Shown: positions 29,010 through 37,616 of the stretch, one piece after another | Numbering within the stretch: position 1 is the first letter of the stretch | How the letters are laid out: each line of letters opens with the position of its first letter | Origin: Gloeocapsa sp. UFS-A4-WI-NPMV-4B04 | GTDB taxonomy: Bacteria > Cyanobacteriota > Cyanobacteriia > Cyanobacteriales > Chroococcidiopsidaceae | DNA length: 58,839 nt | Reading direction: 5' to 3' | Assembly (NCBI GenBank): GCA_019359535.1 | Contig: JAHHHE010000006.1 | Coordinates: 1 to 58,839 of the forward strand | The notes under the pieces: generated by a model | What the model saw: only the letters and a program-made list of their open reading frames with translations | What the model was told of the DNA's origin: nothing | The model's database searches: none | Translations under genes and position numbers: made by a program

Positions 29010-30986
29010 TTAGACATTGTAATTGGCGATCGCGGGCAACCATACAGTAAAGGTGGAACCGATGCCTAAAGTAGATTCCACTTCAATTCGACCTCGGTGA
29101 AGTTCTACTAACTGTTTTGTTAATGCTAAACCTAACCCTGTCCCTTCGTATAGGCGGCAGTGTGGAGATTCTAGTTGCTGAAACTCAAATAAAAGCGGTA
29201 TTTGGTGTTCTGGAATGCCGATACCTGTATCTTCTACTTGAAAAACAGCAGTGTTATTCTCTAGCCAAGCACGGAGGATCACTTGTCCGCCTTCTGGCGT
29301 AAATTTAACGGCATTACTGACAAGATTCCACAGAATTTGTCGGACTCGCTGCGGATCGGCGGCGAAGAGAAATGAAGGTGGTTCAATTTTTAAATCAAGC
29401 TTGAGATTGATTGCTTGATGTTTAGCTCGCTCACAAAGTGATTCGCCGTAGGAAATATTGTGCAAACATACGCTAGCTTGGGCAAGTTGAACTAGGGAAA
29501 ACTCATTAATATTTAATATTGCCTTGCCAGCCTCTAATTGTGATAGCTCTAGAATGTCATTGATTAACGCTAACAAGTGTTGTCCACTGTCATGGATAAT
29601 TTGCAGGTAGCGCTGTTGTCGCTGATTCAGTTCACCTAAAGGCCAGCGTAATAGTGTGGACGACATACCAATTATCCGAGTTAAGGGCGATCGCAGTTCA
29701 TGGCTCATCGTCGCCAAAAATTCACTTTTAGCACGGCTGGCAGCTTGAGCAGCAATTAGAGCATCATGCAGTGCTTGTGTGCGCTCAATTACTCGTTGTT
29801 CGAGTGTTCTTTTTTCCTGCTCTCGCTGTCGCATTAACTCAGCTTGATAAATAGCGATCGCTAGTTGTTCGCCAATCTGTTTCAGTAAGTTTTTTTCACT
29901 ATCGATCCAATGACGTGGTGCTGTACACTGATGAGCAATCAGCAGTCCCCAGAGTTTATCCTGGAATACAATCGGTGCTGCTAACTTTGCCCGGACTTTG
30001 GTAGCTCTTAGAAACCCCAACAAGCACTTTGATAACACATAAGCTTTTTCAATATCATCAACGGCTATTGTAAAGCCTTGGCGATACTTCTCCCAAGATT
30101 GAGAAGTTGGCAAAAAGCAATTTTCCTCCTTGTAATTCAGCACCGACGGAATTGACTCTGTAGCGCGAGATTCATAAGTAACCAAACCTGAATGCTGCAA
30201 TAAATCAAAACTAGGAAAATGAGCAGAGTGAGCTTCGGTAGCAGGCGAAGATGGAAAGATAAACATTCCTGTTTCCTGTCTCCTGTCTTCTGTCTCCTGT
30301 CTTCTGTCTCCTGATTCCTCAAATTGATATATTACCAATCGGTCTACTTGCAGAAACTCTCGCACCTGATTAAGTGCTGTTGTCAGAATTACAGGTAACT
30401 CCATGCTTTGGCGGATCTGTGTAGTCACCTGATTTAAAATTTTCTCGTGAGCAATCTGCTGTCGCAGCGCATTTTCTACGGGTTGACAAACAGAGACATA
30501 AGGATATGTTCGCTCAGGGTTTTGCTGAGAAATAAGCAGAGACACCAATAAAAGCGTAAATTCACTTTGCAGCTTGGCATCGTTTGGCTGCGGAATTTGA
30601 CTATAGGAATTAAGTGCTTGATGAGTTTGAGGCTCAAATGAGAGCGATTCACTTAGTTGAATTAGAAAATTGGCGATCGCTTCTGGTTCAAATGTCAACC
30701 TCACATTAATAACTGATGACTGCTCACTAAGCCCCGAACCACGCTCAGAACTGTCTAATACTTGCTCAGTTAAAGTTCCCGCTAGCAATGCGCTAAACTT
30801 TTGAGACACCACTATACTAAATTTTTCTATTTGCCCTGAAGGTATGGAAATAGGCGATAGAACTGCCTCCGTCAACACTACAGCCTCTTTCACTCCTTGA
30901 GTTATCTGTTGTAACAACTGTGCCAACTGCTCAAAAATTGTTAGGGGCATGGTTGGATAAAAGCTCAAGTCTTGAGAACTACCCAT
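29010..30986 (-). CDS. GAF-domain sensor histidine kinase
   Basis: 658 residues, cytoplasmic. Residues 1-170 are an unassigned N-terminal region. A GAF domain spans about 185-385 (LPVILTTALNQVREFLQVDR, then KLAAPIVFQDKLWGLLIAHQ). The HisKA phospho-acceptor is His429 in SEFLATMSHELRSPLTRIIG, and the ATPase domain runs to the end with LWNLVSNAVKFTPEGG, DTGIGIP and EGTGLGLALTKQLVELHRGR. Residues 225-241 (SGDRRQETEDRRQETGM) interrupt the GAF domain just after LVIYQFEE; they come from a tandem repeat. No phytochrome-type chromophore cysteine was recognised. No response regulator is adjacent, so the partner is unknown. Confidence 0.9.
   Translation of the reverse strand: MGSSQDLSFYPTMPLTIFEQLAQLLQQITQGVKEAVVLTEAVLSPISIPSGQIEKFSIVVSQKFSALLAGTLTEQVLDSSERGSGLSEQSSVINVRLTFEPEAIANFLIQLSESLSFEPQTHQALNSYSQIPQPNDAKLQSEFTLLLVSLLISQQNPERTYPYVSVCQPVENALRQQIAHEKILNQVTTQIRQSMELPVILTTALNQVREFLQVDRLVIYQFEESGDRRQETEDRRQETGMFIFPSSPATEAHSAHFPSFDLLQHSGLVTYESRATESIPSVLNYKEENCFLPTSQSWEKYRQGFTIAVDDIEKAYVLSKCLLGFLRATKVRAKLAAPIVFQDKLWGLLIAHQCTAPRHWIDSEKNLLKQIGEQLAIAIYQAELMRQREQEKRTLEQRVIERTQALHDALIAAQAASRAKSEFLATMSHELRSPLTRIIGMSSTLLRWPLGELNQRQQRYLQIIHDSGQHLLALINDILELSQLEAGKAILNINEFSLVQLAQASVCLHNISYGESLCERAKHQAINLKLDLKIEPPSFLFAADPQRVRQILWNLVSNAVKFTPEGGQVILRAWLENNTAVFQVEDTGIGIPEHQIPLLFEFQQLESPHCRLYEGTGLGLALTKQLVELHRGRIEVESTLGIGSTFTVWLPAIANYNV
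30267..30319. repeat. Tandem repeat inside the histidine kinase gene
   Basis: Repeated CTGTCTCCTGTCTTCTGT units, in phase with the frame, encoding two copies of DRRQET in the GAF domain. Confidence 0.85.
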
Positions 30987-31074
30987 TTTTCCAAGGTTGA
31001 GTAAGAGAATCTGAATGCGCTAGGCTAAAAAATTTCACCTGCTTATGATCAATTTAAGCCGATAACAGAAAATT

Positions 31075-34000
31075 ATGCATCGTATAAGTGCAATGCCGGG
31101 TGGTTGGAACCCTGGGGCAGAAGGCGTTATTTTTTTAGAACAAACCCCGGCTCCCTTGGTATTTCTAACTGCTGCTGATACTGATATCCAAACCTTGGCA
31201 GCAGCAGTCCCCAAATTACCAAATGATTTTCCAGCATTGCGAGTTGCAAACCTCTTGCAATTGCAACAACAGCTAAGTATTGATACTTATGCTGAAGAAG
31301 TTTTAGAGCAAGCACAGGTAATCATTCTCCGCCTCTTGGGCGGACGTTCGTATTGGGCTTACGGCTTAGAAGTTGTGCGGGAAACTGTGCAGCGTAGTGG
31401 TGCAGCGTTGTTCGTAATTCCTGGAGACGATCGCGTAGATCCTGATCTGATCACTCACTCAACAGTAACTCTTGCCGCCGTTAATCAACTTTGGCGTTAC
31501 TTCACTGAAGGCGGGATCGAAAATACTGTCAATGCCCTTCAGTTTGTCGCTGATCTTTGCCTCAAAACAGCTTATAGTCCACCACCACCGCAACCAGTCC
31601 CGCGTGTTGGTTTGTATCAGGGGTTAGGGAAGAGAGCAGGGGAGCGGGGGTGCGGGGGTGCGGGGGATAAAAGCCTCTTGCCTGCAAAAGTTGGGATTTT
31701 GTTTTATCGCGCTCATTATTTAGCCGGAAATACACTACCAATTGATGCACTTTGTCAAGCATTACTTCAGCGAAATTTAGAACCAGTGCCGATTTTTGTG
31801 TCATCGCTGCGCGATCGCGATGTGCAAGCAGATTTGTTGCCGTACTTTATGCCCAAAGACGAGCAGCATATTCAGGTGTTGCTCAATACAACAAGTTTTT
31901 CTCTGGCTCGGCTAGAAACTGAAACACCCCAACTTGATTTGTGGCAGAAATTGGATGTGCCAGTGTTGCAGGTGATTTTGAGCGGTGGAACAGCCCAGGG
32001 GTGGGAATCTCAATCTCAGGGACTTTCACCACGCGACATGGCGATGAATGTGGCTCTACCAGAGGTTGATGGGCGGATTATTAGCCGTGCTGTTTCCTTT
32101 AAAGCTGTAGAAACCCGCAATCGCGATATTGAAACCGATGTAGTAGTTTATCAGCCAGTAAGCGATCGCATTAACTTTGTCGCCGAGTTGGCAGAACGTT
32201 GGGTACGCCTACGCTCTGTACCACCAGAAAAACGGCGAATCGCTCTAATTTTGGCGAACTACCCTAGCCGTGATGGTCGTCTGGCAAATGGTGTCGGGTT
32301 GGATACGCCAGCTAGTTGTATAGAAATACTGAAAGCGCTTCAGCAAGCTGGCTACAAAAGCGAAAATTTACCCGAAACAGGAGATGAACTGATTAAATGC
32401 TTAACAACTGGGGTAACAAATGACCCTGAAGGACGGGAATTAAAGCCAGTTTTGCAAGGGGTGAGTTGGGAGGAATATGAAAAATATTTCGCTGTTTTAC
32501 CTCAAATAGTGCAACAAAGGATTTGTGAAAGATGGGGAACTCTTGAGCAGGGGAGCGGAGGAGCAGGGGAGCGGAGGAGCAGGGGAGCGGAGGAGCAGGG
32601 GGGAAATGGAGAATTTGCTATTCCAGGAATTCAACTAGGGAATGTGTTTGTAGGAATTCAACCGACGCGGGGCTATGATCTTGATCCTAGTTTGAATTAT
32701 CATGCCCCAGATTTAGAGCCAACTCATGCTTACCTAGCTTTTTACTACTGGGTAAGAGAACATTTTGGCGCTGATGCAATTGTTCATGTAGGTAAACATG
32801 GAAATTTAGAGTGGCTACCTGGTAAAAGTGTTGCTTTGTCGAGTTGCTGTTATCCAGAAGTAGCGTTTGGGGCGTTACCTCATTTGTATCCGTTTATTGT
32901 TAATGATCCGGGCGAGGGTTCACAAGCCAAGCGTCGCGCTCAGGCGGTGATTATAGACCACCTTACACCGCCGATGACGAGGGCGGAACTTTATGGGCCG
33001 TTGCAACAACTTGAGGGTTTAATTGATGAGTATTATGAGGCTCAAAGTCTAGATCCATCACGATTGTCTTTGATATGCGATCGCATTACTCAGCTTGTAA
33101 TTCAAGAAAATTTACATCGCGATTTGGGTGATTGGGGATCAGATAAGGATACAAGTCAAAACCTAAATCCGCATAATTTTACTCAGTTTCTTAGCACTGC
33201 TGATGGCTACTTGTGTGAATTGAAAGAAGCTCAGATTCGTGATGGACTTCACATTTTTGGTCAGTGTCCCCAAGGGCGACAATTACGAGATTTAATTGTG
33301 GCGATCGCTCGTCAACCAAGTTCTAATCGTGTAGGTTTAACTCGTGTTATCGCTCAAAATTGGCAATTAGATTTCGATCCGCTTACAGCAGATTTTAGCA
33401 CTCAGCTATCAGCACACGAGCTTAAGCTTTTAGCCGCTAAAACTCAGCACCCCTGCCGCACTGTTGGCGATGCAGTTGAAGTTTTAGAACGACACGCCGC
33501 TCAATTAATAGAACAAGTAATAACAACTCCTAATCTTTCACCTCTTGCCTCTGAATTGACCTGGATACGCGATCGCCTCCTTCCTTCCCTAAGACAAACA
33601 AGCCAAGAAATCACTCAATTGTTGCGCGGACTAGAAGGAAAATACATCGAGAGTGGTCCAGCTGGTGCGCCAACACGCGGTCGTCCAGAAGTATTGCCCA
33701 CTGGTCGTAACTTCTACTCAGTTGACATCCGCGCTATTCCTACCGAAACTGCCTGGGATGTGGGACGTAAGGCGGCTGAAGCACTGATTGAGCGCTATAC
33801 GCAAGAAAATGGCGAATATCCCAAAACTCTAGGCTTGTCTGTTTGGGGAACTTCCACCATGCGGACTGGCGGTGATGACATTGCCGAGGCGCTGGCTTTA
33901 CTGGGTGTACAACTTATTTGGGATGGTGTCTCGCGGCGGGTAGTAGACTTTGAAATTATCCCGCTTTCAGTTTTACAACGCCCCCGTGTGGATGTAACTT

Positions 34001-34926
34001 TACGAATTTCTGGCTTTTTCCGCGATGCTTTTTCCAACTTAATTGATTTATTTGATTCTGCTGTAGCAGCAGTAGCGGCTTTGGATGAACCGCCAGACCA
34101 AAACCCATTAGCCGCGCAAGTCCTCCATGAAACGCAGTTGTGGGAAACAGCAGGATTGACACAAGAACAAGCAGAAGTGCGATCGCGTTACCGAATCTTT
34201 GGCTCTAAACCTGGAGCTTACGGCGCTGGACTGCAAGGTTTAATTGAAGCCCAAAATTGGACAGATGATCAAGATTTAGCCCGTGCTTATATTAACTGGA
34301 GTTGTTACGCCTACTCCGGCTCATCTGAAGGTCGCGCCGCTCCTGAAGCGTTTGAGCAGCGTCTCGGACAAATACAAATTGTCTTGCAAAATCAAGATAA
34401 CCGCGAACATGACTTGCTAGATTCTGATGATTATTACCAATTTCAGGGCGGCTTAACAGCAGCAGTGCGTTCCATCCAAGGCCAAAATCCTCAAACCTAC
34501 TTTGGGGATAATTCCATTCCTGCCAACCCCCGCATTCGCCACCTCAAAGAAGAAATAGCGCGGGTGTATCGTTCCCGTGTTGTTAATCCAAAGTGGATTG
34601 CTGGCGTGATGCGTCACGGCTACAAAGGTGCATTTGAAATGGCAGCGACAGTGGACTACTTATTTGCCTACGATGCCACAGCTAGGTGTGTAGAAGATCA
34701 TATGTATCAAGGCATTGCCGAGGCTTATTTGTTTGAGCCAAATGTGCAGGCGTTCATTCAACAAAAGAATCCTTGGGTGCTACGAGATATGGCAGAAAGG
34801 TTATTAGAAGCACATCAACGCCATTTGTGGCAAGACGTTGAGCAGGAAATGTTGGATAAATTGCGATCGCTCGTTCACCAAGCCGAAGCAGTAATCGAAG
34901 AAGAGGGACTAGGGGCTAGGGGTTAG
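31075..34926 (+). CDS. cobN: Cobaltochelatase subunit CobN
   Basis: 1283 residues, in the normal range. CobN, with an AAA+ partner pair, inserts cobalt into hydrogenobyrinic acid diamide; cyanobacteria also have ChlH as a relative, but the start HRISAMPGGWNPGAEGVIF and CobN-type order favour CobN. Conserved parts: LLGGRSYWAYGLE, LANYPSRDGRLANGVGLDTP, HVGKHGNLEWLPGKSVALS, LPTGRNFYSVDIRAIP, VWGTSTMRTGGDDIAEALAL and RHGYKGAFEMAATVDYLF. Two G-rich repeats are translated in phase (near residues 182-199 and 491-510), and the last codons LGARG come from a third. Flanking genes do not belong to cobalamin synthesis; no cobalamin riboswitch was seen upstream. Confidence 0.93.
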   Translation: MHRISAMPGGWNPGAEGVIFLEQTPAPLVFLTAADTDIQTLAAAVPKLPNDFPALRVANLLQLQQQLSIDTYAEEVLEQAQVIILRLLGGRSYWAYGLEVVRETVQRSGAALFVIPGDDRVDPDLITHSTVTLAAVNQLWRYFTEGGIENTVNALQFVADLCLKTAYSPPPPQPVPRVGLYQGLGKRAGERGCGGAGDKSLLPAKVGILFYRAHYLAGNTLPIDALCQALLQRNLEPVPIFVSSLRDRDVQADLLPYFMPKDEQHIQVLLNTTSFSLARLETETPQLDLWQKLDVPVLQVILSGGTAQGWESQSQGLSPRDMAMNVALPEVDGRIISRAVSFKAVETRNRDIETDVVVYQPVSDRINFVAELAERWVRLRSVPPEKRRIALILANYPSRDGRLANGVGLDTPASCIEILKALQQAGYKSENLPETGDELIKCLTTGVTNDPEGRELKPVLQGVSWEEYEKYFAVLPQIVQQRICERWGTLEQGSGGAGERRSRGAEEQGGNGEFAIPGIQLGNVFVGIQPTRGYDLDPSLNYHAPDLEPTHAYLAFYYWVREHFGADAIVHVGKHGNLEWLPGKSVALSSCCYPEVAFGALPHLYPFIVNDPGEGSQAKRRAQAVIIDHLTPPMTRAELYGPLQQLEGLIDEYYEAQSLDPSRLSLICDRITQLVIQENLHRDLGDWGSDKDTSQNLNPHNFTQFLSTADGYLCELKEAQIRDGLHIFGQCPQGRQLRDLIVAIARQPSSNRVGLTRVIAQNWQLDFDPLTADFSTQLSAHELKLLAAKTQHPCRTVGDAVEVLERHAAQLIEQVITTPNLSPLASELTWIRDRLLPSLRQTSQEITQLLRGLEGKYIESGPAGAPTRGRPEVLPTGRNFYSVDIRAIPTETAWDVGRKAAEALIERYTQENGEYPKTLGLSVWGTSTMRTGGDDIAEALALLGVQLIWDGVSRRVVDFEIIPLSVLQRPRVDVTLRISGFFRDAFSNLIDLFDSAVAAVAALDEPPDQNPLAAQVLHETQLWETAGLTQEQAEVRSRYRIFGSKPGAYGAGLQGLIEAQNWTDDQDLARAYINWSCYAYSGSSEGRAAPEAFEQRLGQIQIVLQNQDNREHDLLDSDDYYQFQGGLTAAVRSIQGQNPQTYFGDNSIPANPRIRHLKEEIARVYRSRVVNPKWIAGVMRHGYKGAFEMAATVDYLFAYDATARCVEDHMYQGIAEAYLFEPNVQAFIQQKNPWVLRDMAERLLEAHQRHLWQDVEQEMLDKLRSLVHQAEAVIEEEGLGARG
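31620..31669. repeat. G-rich tandem repeat inside cobN (first)
   Basis: Units such as GGGGGTGC and GGGGAGC, encoding LGKRAGERGCGGAGDKS in a linker after VPRVGLYQG. Length keeps the frame. Confidence 0.85.
32544..32602. repeat. G-rich tandem repeat inside cobN (second)
   Basis: Three to four copies of GAGCAGGGGAGCGGAG, encoding EQGSGGAGERRSRGAEEQGG between ERWGTL and FAIPGIQLGN. In frame, no stop. Confidence 0.85.
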
Positions 34927-34999
34927 GGGATAGGGATTAAACAATATAATATCGCCCCATCCCCCTGCACCTCTGCTCCCCTGCACCTCTGCTCCCCTA
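34908..34999. repeat. G/C-rich repeats between cobN and fabH
   Basis: GGGGCTAGGGGTTAGGGGATAGGG at 34912-34935 includes the cobN stop; CCCCTGCACCTCTGCT repeats at 34961-34999 precede the fabH stop. A G-rich and a C-rich block face each other and could pair across the convergent gap, acting as a weak terminator. Confidence 0.65.
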
Positions 35000-35002
35000 T
35001 AA

Positions 35003-35998
35003 CTACCTACCCCACTGAAAAATTGCGGCTCCCCAAGTAAGACCAGCACCGAAGCCAGAGGTGGCAATAATTTCACCTGGTTTAATCTTGTCTGCTCGCA
35101 CGGCTTCATCGAGAGCAAGAGGGATAGAGGCGGCAGAGGTGTTGCCATAGTTGGCAAGATTGCTAATAACTTTGTGGCTGGGAATCTTAAGACGTTCAGC
35201 TACGGCATCCAGAATGCGCTGATTTGCCTGATGTAAGATTAGCCAGTCTATATTGTCGACACTGAGGTTGGCGCGAAACAAGGCTTTGTCAATGACTTCT
35301 GGTACTTTTTGAACAGCAAAGCGATAGACTTCTTTACCGTTCATGGTAATTGGTTGATAAGTACCTTTAGCAACCTCAACGCCTGGGATCAGTTCTTGAG
35401 ACTGAGGTTGGTAAGCAATGTTGAGGCAATTATTTTGAGTGCCATCACTACGGAGTTCAAATCCTAGTAAGCGATCGCTCTCACTAGCTTGCATTACTAC
35501 TGCTCCCGCACCATCACCAAATAATACACAAGTGCGGCGATCTGTCCAGTCTACCCAACGAGAGGAAAAATCTGCTCCAATTAACAGTACATTTTGGTAA
35601 ACTCCAGTTTTGATATATTGAGCAGCAGTCACAAGTCCAAACACAAAACCAGAGCAAGCGGCTGTCAAATCGAAAGCTACTGCTTTGGTTGCTCCTAACT
35701 GCGCTTGAACTTTACAAGCACTGCCATATAAGTCATCAGAAGTTGAAGTTGCCAGAATAATTAAGTCAATGTCTAGTGGTGTAATTCCTGAGGCTGCGAT
35801 CGCGTCTTTTGCCGCTAAAGTTGCGATCGCGCTCAAAGACTCTTGTGCTGTCGCTAGCCGCCTAGAACGAATCCCAGTTCTTGAAGCAATCCATTCATCT
35901 GAAGTTTCAACTAACTGACTTAGTGCCTGATTATCTAGGCAATTCGTTGGTGTAGCCGAGCCACTTCCTGTAATTGCTACCCCTGAATTTTGTAACAT
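35003..35998 (-). CDS. fabH: 3-oxoacyl-[ACP] synthase III
   Basis: 331 residues. Starts fatty-acid synthesis by condensing acetyl-CoA with malonyl-ACP. Catalytic triad: Cys in AFDLTAACSGFVFGL, His in WLILHQANQRI and Asn in LANYGNTSAAS. Also TRTGIRSR-type (ASRTGIRSRR) CoA-binding region near residue 37-46 and GFGAGLTWGAA near the end. A ribosome site GGGAGAA sits just before the ATG. It follows plsX by 80 bp on the same strand, the common plsX-fabH pair. Confidence 0.97.
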   Translation of the reverse strand: MLQNSGVAITGSGSATPTNCLDNQALSQLVETSDEWIASRTGIRSRRLATAQESLSAIATLAAKDAIAASGITPLDIDLIILATSTSDDLYGSACKVQAQLGATKAVAFDLTAACSGFVFGLVTAAQYIKTGVYQNVLLIGADFSSRWVDWTDRRTCVLFGDGAGAVVMQASESDRLLGFELRSDGTQNNCLNIAYQPQSQELIPGVEVAKGTYQPITMNGKEVYRFAVQKVPEVIDKALFRANLSVDNIDWLILHQANQRILDAVAERLKIPSHKVISNLANYGNTSAASIPLALDEAVRADKIKPGEIIATSGFGAGLTWGAAIFQWGR

Positions 35999-36078
35999 TC
36001 TTCTCCCTAGCTATTAGCTTTCAGCTTTTGTCAACTTTTAAGACTTTGAACTTATGATATTTGTCCACCGTCTAAGGT

Positions 36079-37140
36079 TTATTGTTCATTTTCTGGCTGA
36101 CTGCTGACTGCTGATTGCTGATTGCTCAATTGTTTACCGCCTTTATTTTGCAACTGAATTCGCTCCAGTACCTGGTTATCAACAGCTTCCTTTGCCAAGC
36201 GAATCGCATTAAAAATCGCAGGTGCTTGAGAGCTACCATGACTGATAATACAAACTCCAGCAACACCTAACAGCAAACCTCCTCCGTGTTCTGCGTGGTC
36301 TATACGCTGCTTAATTCGTTTGAGGTTTGGTTTTAAAAGTGCCGTACCTAGTTGACCCTGTAGTCCTTGAGGTAACTCTTCCCGCAAAATTTGAATTACC
36401 ACCTCGCCCACAGCTTCGGCAAACTTCAGTAAGACATTGCCAACAAAGCCGTCACAAACGATCACATCAAAGCGACCAGAAAGGACATCACGACCTTCAG
36501 CATTGCCAATAAAGGAAATTTGGGAATTTTCTTGTAGCATCTGGTGGGTGCGGACAGCTAAGTCATTGCCTTTGCAGTCTTCCTCACCAATATTTAAAAG
36601 CCCAACCTTGGGAGCTTGAATACCTAGCACGTACTGACTGTAAATCGTCCCCATTAAAGCAAACTGCTCTAAAAATTTGGGACGACAATCAACATTAGCA
36701 CCGACATCAAGGACTAAGACTGGTTTATTTGCAACAATTGTGGGAAAAACTGCACCAATAGCTGGGCGGTCAATTCCGCGTAGTCGACCTAAGCGAAGCA
36801 GTGCTGCTGCCATAGCAGCGCCAGAGTGACCTGCTGAAACCACAGCATCTGCCCGTTTTTGCTTCACCAAATCCATCGCTACATTGATTGAAGCTTTGGG
36901 CTTGCGTTTGATGCCGCTTAATGGCTCCTCATGCATTTCAATCGTGCCTTCAGATGGCACAATTTCCAACTGACCTAAACTTCGTTGTGGTATAACAGCT
37001 TCAATTTGCTGGCGATCGCCCACCAGCAACACTTCTACACCCAATTCTGCTTGTGCCCGCAGTGCGCCTGCAACTATTTCGGCAGGGGCATGATCCCCAC
37101 CCATAGCGTCGATTGCGATCCGTGCGCGAGTCGCTCCCAT
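36079..37140 (-). CDS. plsX: Phosphate acyltransferase PlsX
   Basis: 353 residues. Makes acyl-phosphate from acyl-ACP for phospholipid synthesis at the membrane surface. Family marks: RIAIDAMGGDHAPAEIVAGA, SIEM-type region (EGTIEMHEEPLSGIKRKP), VSAGHSGAAMAAALLRLGR, VLDVGANVDCRP and VCDGFVGNVLLKFAEAV. The last 15 residues (NQQSAVSSQPENE) are low-complexity and read from the TGCTGATTGCTGACTGC repeat at 36093-36129, an added tail not found in the conserved core. First gene of the pair with fabH. Confidence 0.96.
   Translation of the reverse strand: MGATRARIAIDAMGGDHAPAEIVAGALRAQAELGVEVLLVGDRQQIEAVIPQRSLGQLEIVPSEGTIEMHEEPLSGIKRKPKASINVAMDLVKQKRADAVVSAGHSGAAMAAALLRLGRLRGIDRPAIGAVFPTIVANKPVLVLDVGANVDCRPKFLEQFALMGTIYSQYVLGIQAPKVGLLNIGEEDCKGNDLAVRTHQMLQENSQISFIGNAEGRDVLSGRFDVIVCDGFVGNVLLKFAEAVGEVVIQILREELPQGLQGQLGTALLKPNLKRIKQRIDHAEHGGGLLLGVAGVCIISHGSSQAPAIFNAIRLAKEAVDNQVLERIQLQNKGGKQLSNQQSAVSSQPENEQ
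36093..36129. repeat. Heptamer repeat forming the 3' end of plsX
   Basis: Copies of CTGCTGA and CTGATTG, read as Gln/Ser-rich codons of the PlsX tail. Confidence 0.75.
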
Positions 37141-37616
37141 TGCTTAAAGTTCTTATAAACCTTACAAATTCTATCAGATGCCTTTGATCTAAACACAAAT
37201 TTGGTTGATAGGAGAAGGGGCGGAGGGTTAAGGAGGAACTAAAGTAAAACTTGATCAAGTCCTGAAGGGGCAGCGATAAGTGAGTAGTGGAAAACTCCCG
37301 CTAGAGTTTTAAAGAAAATAATTCTTCTTAAAATCTCTCATCCGAAGACTATAGTTTTAAGTTCCTAGCCTTAGCACAACGCACAACGCAGAGGAAATTT
37401 ATGATTTTATTGGATAGTACAAGACATAAGATGTCCATATTGCAATAATGACGTTTCAATGGAGTTACACTTTGTTACACCAACTGCACTTTAAGCGCAT
37501 GGTTAACTTCAAGGTGCAAAACTGGTCGCTCGTAGCGAAATAATCATGTTAGATGATAATTAACTAGCTGAGGTCAGCAGAAATTCTAACTGTAGCAATG
37601 TGGAGGAAAGGTAAGG
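37141..37616. other. Intergenic region between plsX and the carboxypeptidase gene
   Basis: 476 bp between divergent genes. It contains a short GTGAGTAGTGG heptamer stretch (37280-37290) and a hairpin AAAACTC (37291-37297)/GAGTTTT (37304-37310). The GGAGGAAA at 37602-37609 is the ribosome site of the next gene. No further gene seen. Confidence 0.5.

Noticed and set aside
28822..29043. Pro/Leu-rich 73-codon frame
   Set aside because: It is a frame through the G-rich repeat between nanE and the kinase gene, overlapping both, with no protein-like features.
31021..31074. Cobalamin riboswitch before cobN
   Set aside because: The gap to the divergent kinase gene is 88 bp and lacks the B12-box sequence.
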